Origin: Salinivirgaceae bacterium
Lineage (GTDB): Bacteria; Bacteroidota; Bacteroidia; Bacteroidales; Salinivirgaceae
NCBI GenBank assembly: GCA_028709085.1
Contig: JAQVXQ010000016.1
Span: forward strand, 1-35,040
Length of the DNA stretch: 35,040 nucleotides
Direction of reading: 5' to 3'
Part shown: positions 8,774 to 16,182 of the stretch, one piece after another
Position numbering within the stretch: the first letter of the stretch is position 1
Layout of the letters: every line of letters begins with the position of its first letter
Translations under genes and position numbers: made by a program
The notes under the pieces: generated by a model
Databases searched by the model: none
Told to the model about the DNA's origin: nothing
What the model saw: only the letters and a program-made list of their open reading frames with translations

Positions 8774-8864
8774 AAAGTGCTGTCTAAAAATAGAACATTA
8801 CCAATGTCTATGTTGTTCAGGTTCAATATAAACATTATGATTTTCCTTTTTTAGACAGCTCTTT
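8774..8864 (+). terminator. Long inverted repeat after pepD (terminator or element remnant)
   Basis: The arm at 8774-8790 (AAAGTGCTGTCTAAAAA) pairs with 8848-8864 through 17 positions with one mismatch, enclosing 57 nt. A run of T follows, which suits termination after pepD. The wide loop is unusual for a simple terminator. Confidence 0.5.
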
Positions 8865-9041
8865 TTATTTATTATAGATCTATTTTTACCTATTTGGGGA
8901 ATAACGACCTAAATATCAATTATTTAACCCAATTTCAAATGGAGAAATTGACGTTATTCCATCTTATTTAGGTTGTGATAAATACACAAAATCACGTTGA
9001 ACTTGAGAACAAAAACCGACACCCATTTTTATTTGTACAAT

Positions 9042-10073
9042 ATGATTAAAAAACTCCTTCTTATATTCGGTCTCTTTAGTGCAATCATTGTTGCGCTGTT
9101 GACGTGGACGTTTTATTCTACCTTTTATAAAAATGTAGAACTAAAAAGCGGAGCAAATTGCACCATTTTCATTTCAACAGAAACGACCTGGGAAGAAATA
9201 AACTTACAAATTCAAGATGGTTTTAAGATCGACAATCAAACACTATATCAATCGATTATAAACTACAAATCGCTCTCATCGACATTTAAAACGGGACATT
9301 ATACATTTTCAAAACCCATTCCACTGAACCAAATCGTGAATACTCTAAAAAACGGAAATCAAACGCCTATTAAAATAGTATTCAACACCCTTAGAGATTT
9401 ATCGGAACTCGCCGGAATAATCGCAAAACAGATGATGTTTGACAGTACGGAATTGATTGAAACATTGACAAACGTTGATATTCAAAAACAATACAACTAT
9501 AATAAGGAGTCGTTCGGGACAATGTTTATTCCCAACACCTACGAATTTTATTGGACAGTAAGCCCATCCAAATTTGTGGAGCGCATGAATAGCGAACACA
9601 ACCTATTCTGGGACAAACAACGGCTATTAAAAGCAAAAGAAATTAGTTTAACGCCCACAGAAGTCTCCATTCTGGCGTCGATTGTTGAAAAAGAGACCTC
9701 CGTAAAATCGGAAATGTCAACAGTTGCCGGAGTTTATCTGAACCGAATTAAAAGAAAAATGCCTCTACAGGCCGACCCTACCGTTATTTATGCCATGGGC
9801 GACTTCTCCATTCGTCGGGTAACGTTCAAGATGTTAGAAACGGAATCACCCTACAATACCTACAAATATAGAGGGTTGCCACCTGGTCCAATTTGTATTC
9901 CGTCGAGCATTGCCATTGATGCCGTATTAAATCACAAAAAACACGACTATCTCTATTTTTGCGCATCGCCGAATATGGATGGCTCCCATCTTTTTGCAAA
10001 AACCCTTCGGCAGCACAATCAAAATGCAAACGAATATCAAAAGATGTTAAATAAAATGAGAATATACAAATAA
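9042..10073 (+). CDS. mltG: Endolytic murein transglycosylase MltG
   Basis: This 343-aa inner-membrane YceG-family enzyme cleaves nascent glycan strands and is thought to end glycan polymerisation. A single N-terminal transmembrane helix covers about 3-25 (KKLLLIFGLFSAIIVALLTW). A LysM-like segment follows. The catalytic region has ILASIVEKET (catalytic Glu about 216-218), VAGVYLNRIKRKMPLQADPT and YNTYKYRGLPPGPICIP. The C-terminal SPNMDGSHLFAKT is also typical. I start at ATG 9042, not the TTG at 8997, because it places the membrane helix at the N-terminus. It is convergent with queE, with only 5 nt between the two stops. Confidence 0.92.
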   Translation: MIKKLLLIFGLFSAIIVALLTWTFYSTFYKNVELKSGANCTIFISTETTWEEINLQIQDGFKIDNQTLYQSIINYKSLSSTFKTGHYTFSKPIPLNQIVNTLKNGNQTPIKIVFNTLRDLSELAGIIAKQMMFDSTELIETLTNVDIQKQYNYNKESFGTMFIPNTYEFYWTVSPSKFVERMNSEHNLFWDKQRLLKAKEISLTPTEVSILASIVEKETSVKSEMSTVAGVYLNRIKRKMPLQADPTVIYAMGDFSIRRVTFKMLETESPYNTYKYRGLPPGPICIPSSIAIDAVLNHKKHDYLYFCASPNMDGSHLFAKTLRQHNQNANEYQKMLNKMRIYK

Positions 10074-10078
10074 GTCAA

Positions 10079-10726
10079 CTACGGAATCTGCATATATTTA
10101 TGAATTTGTAAAGAAATATTCCATTGTGGATTATTCTTAACATATTCAACCATAGGCCCAATTATGGAATCAAATTGAGAAAATTCGGGTTGTAAAAATA
10201 ATTTACAGTTGGAATTTACACTCTTTTCCCACTTCTCGGCCCACCGAAAATCCTCAAGATTACAAATCACCACTTTTAGCTCATGAGCCAATTTCATATT
10301 CTCCATCAACGGAGGCTTTGCTTGCTTGGGCGATACACATATCCAATCCCATTCGCCGGTCAATGGATACGCACCACTTGTCTCAATAAATGAAGCTATT
10401 GAAGCACGTTTGATGAGGTTTGTAAGTTTTGTAAGATCATACATCGCAGGCTCCCCACCAGTTACAACCACACTTTTAGCTGCCGTTTCCATAACTTTTC
10501 CAACAACCTCCTCAATGGAAATCAACGAATGCAACCATGGATTCCAGGAAATTTTCGTATCGCAGAAATGACAAGCAATATCACACCCTCCCACGCGAAT
10601 AAAATAGGCTGGTTTACCTGCATGAAAACCCTCACCCTGAATACTATAAAACTCCTCTACAATGGGAAGCTTCTCCCCTTTTATTACCGACTCATCGTCG
10701 ATTCTTCTATATAAATCCTTACTCAT
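10079..10726 (-). CDS. queE: 7-carboxy-7-deazaguanine synthase (radical SAM)
   Basis: This 215-aa radical SAM enzyme converts 6-carboxy-tetrahydropterin to 7-carboxy-7-deazaguanine in the queuosine pathway. It shows FYSIQGEGFHAGKPAYFIR and the QueE cluster motif CDIACHFC (Cys48, Cys52, Cys55). The SAM-binding VVTGGEPAMY follows, and VSPKQAKPP lies further on. I begin at the ATG at 10726. The upstream extension to 10780 adds 18 residues that do not look like QueE. No other queuosine gene (queC, queD, queF) is in the window, so the gene stands alone. Confidence 0.92.
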   Translation of the reverse strand: MSKDLYRRIDDESVIKGEKLPIVEEFYSIQGEGFHAGKPAYFIRVGGCDIACHFCDTKISWNPWLHSLISIEEVVGKVMETAAKSVVVTGGEPAMYDLTKLTNLIKRASIASFIETSGAYPLTGEWDWICVSPKQAKPPLMENMKLAHELKVVICNLEDFRWAEKWEKSVNSNCKLFLQPEFSQFDSIIGPMVEYVKNNPQWNISLQIHKYMQIP

Positions 10727-10898
10727 ACAATTACAATATTGTTTATCTCTATCTGTAAAACGGAGAAAACTGAAATACAAAACCCAATCAAAAAAAATGG
10801 AGCGGCAAAGATACCGTAAATTGACAATACTCCGAACAAAAACGAAATTTTCGACTGAATAATATTCTCAAGTACTGGGAACAGGCATTTTTCACATC

Positions 10899-10985
10899 AA
10901 CAAATAAACGACTTAACAACTCAACAAATATCCCTTTATGCTTCTCCAATATTATAGATTTTACCGTAGTTCCAAAAAAGAAATA
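10899..10985 (+). repeat. Dispersed intergenic repeat, copy B (8-bp units plus shared tail)
   Basis: Four 8-bp units run from 10899 to 10930 (AACAAATA, AACGACTT, AACAACTC, AACAAATA). A tail with TTCTCC, TTATAGATTTT, TAG, TTC and A-run-GAA follows in the same order as at 6070-6115. It lies between queE and the hydrogenase regulator. The rest of the 387-bp gap (10727-11113) holds the promoter at 11009-11037. Confidence 0.55.
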
Positions 10986-11008
10986 GCCAAATAAATGGCA
11001 TAAACCTG

Positions 11009-11037
11009 TTGTAATTGAAATCTTAACATTATCTTTG
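11009..11037 (+). promoter_or_regulatory. Promoter of the TM1266-like regulator / hydG operon
   Basis: TTG (11009-11011), 18 nt, then TATCTTTG (11030-11037) match the Bacteroidota consensus. A leader of about 65-70 nt precedes the ATG at 11114. The same -7 octamer is found before the hyd structural operon at 33262-33269. Confidence 0.6.
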
Positions 11038-11113
11038 CAGACGATATCTGAGAGGTGGGTATTTCTCTCCTCAAGGAACAAATAACAACATACTAATCCA
11101 AAGGCATTATCTG

Positions 11114-11362
11114 ATGGAAAAGAGAATTGGCGCTGCATTAATTCTAATTGAAGACAAAGCAGTCATCCCCCACCTTAACGAGATTATATCTCGTCACTCA
11201 CAAATTATTATTGGCAGACAAGGCGTACCCTTACCGAACAAATCAGTAAGCGTTATTACCTTGATTATTGAAGGCACAACCGACGATGTTGGCGCACTTA
11301 CAGGTCAAATTGGAAAACTAAAAGGTCTTCAAATCAAATCGGCGACCCTAAAGTCGATCTAA
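11114..11362 (+). CDS. TM1266-type [FeFe]-hydrogenase system regulator
   Basis: This 82-aa ACT-like (NikR C-terminal-like) protein of the TM1266 family is annotated in other genomes as a putative transcriptional modulator of iron-only hydrogenase. It has the family pattern: an N-terminal strand KRIGAALILIED, ISRHSQIIIGRQGVPLP, the strand SVSVITLIIEGTTDDVGALT, then a helix and a final strand ending GLQIKSATLKS. It has no DNA-binding domain of its own. Any ligand or partner is unknown. It sits 40 nt ahead of hydG in the same transcription unit, which fits a role in hydrogenase maturation or its control. Confidence 0.82.
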   Translation: MEKRIGAALILIEDKAVIPHLNEIISRHSQIIIGRQGVPLPNKSVSVITLIIEGTTDDVGALTGQIGKLKGLQIKSATLKSI

Positions 11363-11402
11363 ATAAAAATCGAACATAACAAAACTCTAAATAGATACCA
11401 TT

Positions 11403-12833
11403 ATGAAATTTACTCCGGAGAAGTATCGAATTGCGGACGAACGCATGAAACCATTCATCGATCCTGACGAAATTTGGGAATACATTAATGCTGCAAAACC
11501 AACACCCGAAACGGTTCAAAACATTATTAATAAATCCAAGAGCAAACAACGACTTAATTTACAAGAAGTTGCCACACTTATTGCTGCTGACGACGAGGAG
11601 TCGGTAAAAGCAATAAAAGCTGGTGCTCGATTTATAAAAACAAGCGTTTACGGAAACAGAATCGTTCTTTTCGCCCCTCTTTATATTGGCAATCATTGCA
11701 CCAACAACTGTACGTATTGTGGCTTTAGAACCGACAATAAAGATCAACAGAGAATGACACTGGAAGATCACGAAATTGTTAAAGAGGTGGAAGCTCTCGA
11801 AGATAATGGACAAAAACGTCTAATCTTAGTTTATGGTGAACACCCAAAATACAGCGCCGAATATATTGCCCATACAGTAAAAACCGTCTATGGCGTTAAG
11901 AAAGGAAATGGCGAAATCCGACGTGTGAACATAAATGCCGCTCCACTGGACATTGAGGGTTTTAAAACAGTTAAGGAATCAGGAATTGGGACATACCAAA
12001 TTTTCCAAGAAACATATCACCCCGAAGCTTATAAATGGTACCATTTAAGTGGAAAAAAGGCGGACTATAACTATCGATTAACCGGACTCGACCGTGCCCA
12101 AGAAGCAGGCGTTGACGATGTTGGAATTGGCGCTCTTTTTGGCTTATACGATTGGCGATTCGAAGTTATGGCATTAATAAGACATACAAACCACTTGGAA
12201 GCATGCTATAATATTGGACCACACACCATTTCGTTTCCTAGAATTACCGATGCAAGCACTTCGCAGATAAAAAAACAATACATGGTTAATGATCACGATT
12301 TTGCACGGATTGTTGCCATTCTTCGACTTGCAGTTCCTTATACCGGGCTAATTCTAACGGCTCGCGAAAATGTGGCAGTACGAAACGAAGTTTTGGATTT
12401 TGGGGTGTCGCAAATCGATGGAGGAACAAAACTCGAACTTGGTAGTTATCACGAAACTAAAAATGAGACTCAAAACTTAAATCGTGAGCAATTTATGATC
12501 AACGACAATCGCTCGTTGAACGAAGTTATTGAAGAACTTATTGAAAAGGGAAACATCCCATCATTCTGTACTGCATGTTATCGACTCGGCCGAACCGGAG
12601 AACATTTCATGGAATTTTCAGTTCCTGGATTTATAAAAAGATATTGTACTCCAAATGCACTTTTGACCTTAGCGGAATATCTCCAAGATTACGCCCCAAA
12701 GGAGACATTTGATAAAGGTTGGAAATTAATTGAGAAAACATTAGAAACTGAATTAAAAGAGCAAAAAAACGTAGCGGAAATTAAAGACCGACTGGAACAA
12801 ATTAAAGCAGGAAAACGAGATCTCTATTTTTAA
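11403..12833 (+). CDS. hydG: [FeFe]-hydrogenase H-cluster maturase HydG (radical SAM tyrosine lyase)
   Basis: This 476-aa radical SAM enzyme cleaves tyrosine to p-cresol and dehydroglycine, and forms the CO and CN- ligands of the H-cluster as an Fe(CO)2(CN) synthon. The SAM cluster motif is CTNNCTYC (Cys99, Cys103, Cys106). The second, HydG-specific cluster is in the C-terminus: CTAC (Cys389, Cys392) and Cys415, an exact CX2CX22C. That motif and the length separate it from ThiH, which lacks it. It is co-transcribed with the TM1266-like gene and ends at a strong hairpin. Its client hydrogenase is encoded at 25369-27144. The partner maturases HydE and HydF are not in this window. Confidence 0.95.
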   Translation: MKFTPEKYRIADERMKPFIDPDEIWEYINAAKPTPETVQNIINKSKSKQRLNLQEVATLIAADDEESVKAIKAGARFIKTSVYGNRIVLFAPLYIGNHCTNNCTYCGFRTDNKDQQRMTLEDHEIVKEVEALEDNGQKRLILVYGEHPKYSAEYIAHTVKTVYGVKKGNGEIRRVNINAAPLDIEGFKTVKESGIGTYQIFQETYHPEAYKWYHLSGKKADYNYRLTGLDRAQEAGVDDVGIGALFGLYDWRFEVMALIRHTNHLEACYNIGPHTISFPRITDASTSQIKKQYMVNDHDFARIVAILRLAVPYTGLILTARENVAVRNEVLDFGVSQIDGGTKLELGSYHETKNETQNLNREQFMINDNRSLNEVIEELIEKGNIPSFCTACYRLGRTGEHFMEFSVPGFIKRYCTPNALLTLAEYLQDYAPKETFDKGWKLIEKTLETELKEQKNVAEIKDRLEQIKAGKRDLYF

Positions 12834-12888
12834 TAAGGCATCTATAAATAAACATGTCTACCCATTTATCAGTGGTGGATAATATCAT

Positions 12889-12956
12889 GGGCTGGTATAA
12901 AAGCAGAATGTTATTAACGATAAACATTAATAATTGACTCACTTTTATATCAGCCT
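12889..12956 (+). terminator. Terminator of the hydG operon
   Basis: GGCTGGTATAAAAG (12890-12903) pairs with CTTTTATATCAGCC (12942-12955), 14 bp with one G-U, around a 38-nt loop. T-rich DNA follows. The remaining part of the 327-bp gap (12834-13160) holds only AT-rich DNA and the promoter at 13096-13124. Confidence 0.6.
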
Positions 12957-13095
12957 ATTTTTTTGTAAAATGAAAAAACAGAGATATTTTATTTCAGTCT
13001 GAAATAAATTAGGATTCCTTATAATTAATTTGAAAATAATTAGAGAATGATGAATCTAATCGTACTTTTGTTATTTATATTATGTGAAAAATAAA

Positions 13096-13124
13096 TTGAA
13101 ACATCACTAAAATCACTATTTTTG
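13096..13124 (+). promoter_or_regulatory. Promoter of the PaaK-like / nucleoside kinase operon
   Basis: TTG (13096-13098), 18 nt, then TATTTTTG (13117-13124). This gives a short leader of about 25 nt before the ATG at 13161. Confidence 0.6.
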
Positions 13125-13160
13125 CAGAAATAATAGAACAAACATTCAAAACAAATTAAC

Positions 13161-14324
13161 ATGTTTGACCACTTTCGTTACCGTACGCTACTAGATACAT
13201 TTGAACGCACCGAAAAAATGATGCGTCTTGATGTTTACAACTATCTAAACAAGCAGCTACGCCACTTAATTCAAACAAAATCTAAAAAGAATCGCAAACT
13301 TATTGATATGTTGACTGCCAATAAGATTAAATGGCACAAATTCCGTGGTCTTGAAGAGATTGAAGCTATCCCCATATCCAAAACCCAATATGCTGACAGC
13401 ACACACAATCCCTTAAAATACAGAAAACCAGTAATGGCGGCAGCGTTACAGCGCGTATTATCATGGCATCGCTGCTCGGAGAAAAAAATAATATGGATTA
13501 CACCCAATAGAACTAAAATCCAAGAGAGTGGATTTACCCGTAATTGTAAAGTTATTCCCTATCCTCAAGATTTTGATACAATAATTAAGATTCTTCACAG
13601 AAATAGTAAATATGTACTTGTTGCACGACCCGCAATTTTAGCCCAACTTGCGTTTCATATTAACAAATACAAAATTGCCCCCCCCAAACCATCTTTACTA
13701 ATCGCCTTCAATCACGATATAACCATTGGAGCCGAAACGCTACTAAAAAAGACATTCAACGTTCCCATTGTCCGACTCCTTACAGACACGCATTACGGAT
13801 CGTTGATCGCAACCTGTCAATATGATTATTACCATCTATTCGAACCCATTGCTATTCAAGAAGTTGTAAACGAAAGAGGACTTCCTGTAACCTCAGGAAG
13901 GGGAACCTTGGTTTCAACTCCACTCCACACTTCAAAACCTACTCTTTTGCGATTCGATACCGAAATCGAAGTTATTCCAAACCAAAACGCAGTATGTCCG
14001 TGCGGACTATCGTACAGAACAATTGATAATTTATCATACGTTTCGCGTCCCACCCTAAAAAGTGTTGACAATCAAGACCTTTTAATTCCATTGCCCGAAG
14101 AACTTCACCCTAACATTGTAGGGGTCAATTATGAACAAAGTTATGCTGGCGAAGTTCTCATTACCGTTAAAGAAAATGAAATTGGAAGCCTCAATCCCAA
14201 CGACTATAAAGAATGGTTTCACAACTATTGGAAATTAGATATTCGAATTATTCTTTTAATTGACAATCGTAGTACATTCTTGGGCGACCGAGGTCTGTCG
14301 AACTACCAAATCAAAACAACATAA
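13161..14324 (+). CDS. Degenerate PaaK-like (phenylacetate-CoA ligase / F390 synthetase-like) protein
   Basis: This 387-aa protein has the layout of a PaaK/F390-synthetase-type adenylate-forming enzyme but has lost its signatures. No TSGTTG-type P-loop is seen in the N-terminal half. LLIAFNHDITIGAETLL (about 180-196) and LLTDTHYGSLIATCQ lie where the family has 'ggE.l' and the YG.TE motif. LLRFDTEIEV replaces the RYRTGD motif. A VCPCGLSYRTI segment matches the family CPCGR motif. It is therefore probably not a normal ligase. The promoter at 13096 and a 10-nt gap to the nucleoside kinase gene make the two co-transcribed. No substrate can be proposed. An unrelated fold is possible but less likely. 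Confidence 0.55.
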   Translation: MFDHFRYRTLLDTFERTEKMMRLDVYNYLNKQLRHLIQTKSKKNRKLIDMLTANKIKWHKFRGLEEIEAIPISKTQYADSTHNPLKYRKPVMAAALQRVLSWHRCSEKKIIWITPNRTKIQESGFTRNCKVIPYPQDFDTIIKILHRNSKYVLVARPAILAQLAFHINKYKIAPPKPSLLIAFNHDITIGAETLLKKTFNVPIVRLLTDTHYGSLIATCQYDYYHLFEPIAIQEVVNERGLPVTSGRGTLVSTPLHTSKPTLLRFDTEIEVIPNQNAVCPCGLSYRTIDNLSYVSRPTLKSVDNQDLLIPLPEELHPNIVGVNYEQSYAGEVLITVKENEIGSLNPNDYKEWFHNYWKLDIRIILLIDNRSTFLGDRGLSNYQIKTT

Positions 14325-14334
14325 ACTTGCAGTC

Positions 14335-16011
14335 ATGATCAAACAACGAGAAATAGAGGTAATAATTCAAAACACGGATCAACGACATAAATTCCCCTTA
14401 GGAACTTCACTGGACGAAATTATCGCAGAGTTAAAGATAAAACTGAAATATCCCATAATTGGAGCCATGGTAAACAATAAGTTAAAGGAGCTCGATTATG
14501 CAATATTTAAACCAAAGACCATAAAATTCATCGATTTAACGCACCCTGATGGAATGCGTATGTATGTCAGATCATTGAGTTTCATTTTAATAAGAGCAGC
14601 CAAAAACTTATTCCCCAATCGACGACTTACCATAGAACACTCCGTTTCGAACGGATATTATTGCGAGTTTGAAGGCGACAATAAAGAGTTATCCATCGAG
14701 GACATTATTGCGCTTCAGAAAGAGATGAGGCTCATTATTGACTCTAATTTCCCCTTTGTACGAGAAGAAATATTAACCGAAGAAGCAATAGCCCTGTTCG
14801 AAAAGCACGGTTCCCAAAATAAGGCCGATTTATTTAAAACACGTAAATTATTGTACACCAGCGTTTATATTCTTGATGGAGTACCCGATTATTTTTATGG
14901 ATACCTAGCCCCATCAACAGCATATATCAACATATTTGATCTATATAAATATTATAACGGAATGTTGCTAAGAGTTCCAACCATTAGCAATCCCGATCAA
15001 GTTGCCCCAATTGTTATTCAAGATAAAATGTTTGAAATTTTCCAAGAGCATAAACGATGGAACGAAATTATAAAAGTTGACACCGTAGGACAATTAAACC
15101 AAGCAACCGAAAATGGGACAATTTCTGATCTCATAATGGTGTCCGAGGCACTACAAGAGAAAAAAATGGCTGCAATCGCAGATTTAATCAATGATCGCAA
15201 CCCAATGCCAAGGATTATATTAATTAGTGGTCCCACATCATCAGGAAAAACAACATCGGCAAAACGGTTAGAGGTTCAATTAAAAGTACTTGGAATATTT
15301 CCCCAAACAATTTCACTTGACAACTATTTTGTAAATAGAATAGATACCCCAAAAGACAAGAATGGAGAATATGACTTTGAAAATATCAAAGCCCTAGACA
15401 TTGCACTTTTCAACAAACAATTATTACAACTCCTTAAAGGCGAAGAAGTTGAAGTTCCAAGATTTAATTTTGGAACGGGAGAACGATTTTATGCTGGAGA
15501 CTTTCTACACCTAGACTCCAAAAGCGTTCTTGTGATAGAAGGAATTCATGCGTTAAATCCGCTATTAACCAACAAAATACCCAGTAATGCAAAATTCAAG
15601 GTTTATGTTTCGGCACTAACAGCCCTTTGTATGGACGAACACAATCGGATTCCGACCACCGATAACAGGCTGATTAGAAGAATAGTACGCGATCATCAAT
15701 ACCGTGGATATTCGGCACAAGAAACCATTAAACGATGGCCAAGTGTTCGCCGAGGCGAGGAGAAATATATATTTCCGTTCCAAGAAGAGGCCGATGTAAT
15801 GTACAATTCAGCTCTTTTATTTGAACTTGGCGTTTTAAAACAATACGCAGAGCCAATTCTTAGGGAAGTCTCCCCTAAAACCCCTGAATATGCTGAAGCA
15901 GCAAGACTATTAAAGTTTTTCACATACCTTTCATCCATTCCAGAGAAAGAGATTCCTCCCACAAGTATTTTACGAGAATTCCTCTTTGGAAGTAGCTTTA
16001 GATACCATTAA
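14335..16011 (+). CDS. Nucleoside kinase (TGS + ThrRS-like domain + uridine kinase/PRK domain)
   Basis: This 558-aa protein joins a TGS domain (about 5-68), a threonyl-tRNA synthetase second-domain-like region (about 70-250, with EHSVSNGYYCEFEG) and a uridine kinase/phosphoribulokinase-type kinase (about 290-500). The kinase has the Walker A ISGPTSSGKTTSAKRL (about 298-312), SLDNYFVNR and VIEGIHALNP (Walker B). It should phosphorylate a nucleoside or related sugar with ATP. This architecture is a known conserved bacterial family and is not a fusion artefact. I start at ATG 14335, 10 nt after the previous stop; an earlier ATG at 14260 lies within the upstream gene and adds non-family residues. 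The natural substrate is uncertain. Confidence 0.85.
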   Translation: MIKQREIEVIIQNTDQRHKFPLGTSLDEIIAELKIKLKYPIIGAMVNNKLKELDYAIFKPKTIKFIDLTHPDGMRMYVRSLSFILIRAAKNLFPNRRLTIEHSVSNGYYCEFEGDNKELSIEDIIALQKEMRLIIDSNFPFVREEILTEEAIALFEKHGSQNKADLFKTRKLLYTSVYILDGVPDYFYGYLAPSTAYINIFDLYKYYNGMLLRVPTISNPDQVAPIVIQDKMFEIFQEHKRWNEIIKVDTVGQLNQATENGTISDLIMVSEALQEKKMAAIADLINDRNPMPRIILISGPTSSGKTTSAKRLEVQLKVLGIFPQTISLDNYFVNRIDTPKDKNGEYDFENIKALDIALFNKQLLQLLKGEEVEVPRFNFGTGERFYAGDFLHLDSKSVLVIEGIHALNPLLTNKIPSNAKFKVYVSALTALCMDEHNRIPTTDNRLIRRIVRDHQYRGYSAQETIKRWPSVRRGEEKYIFPFQEEADVMYNSALLFELGVLKQYAEPILREVSPKTPEYAEAARLLKFFTYLSSIPEKEIPPTSILREFLFGSSFRYH

Positions 16012-16096
16012 ACCACCATTTTATAAGTACATTAGTAACATTCATCAATATTCAGTACAATAAATCAACAAAAACAGATATATTGAGCATAAATTA

Positions 16097-16127
16097 TTTG
16101 AAATAATACGATGTTTTCATATCTTTA
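16097..16127 (+). promoter_or_regulatory. Promoter of the SPOR protein / beta-barrel pair
   Basis: TTTG (16097-16100), 19 nt, then TATCTTTA (16120-16127), one mismatch from TAnnTTTG. The leader to the ATG at 16183 is about 50 nt. Confidence 0.5.
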
Positions 16128-16182
16128 GCCATTGAAAAAAGTTTTATAGACAAAACAATAAACACAAACATACTGCACTAAT

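Noticed and set aside
11048-11055. CTGAGAGG in the leader of the TM1266-like gene, like the start of a TPP riboswitch
   Set aside because: The other conserved TPP elements (the second CCTGA-type box and the closing GCG) are absent, the leader is only about 70 nt, and the downstream genes are not thiamine genes. Only a weak GAGAG/CTCTC hairpin is present.
10788-11138. 116-codon minus-strand frame between queE and the regulator gene
   Set aside because: It runs across the dispersed repeat and the plus-strand promoter, and the translation has no recognisable domain or signal.
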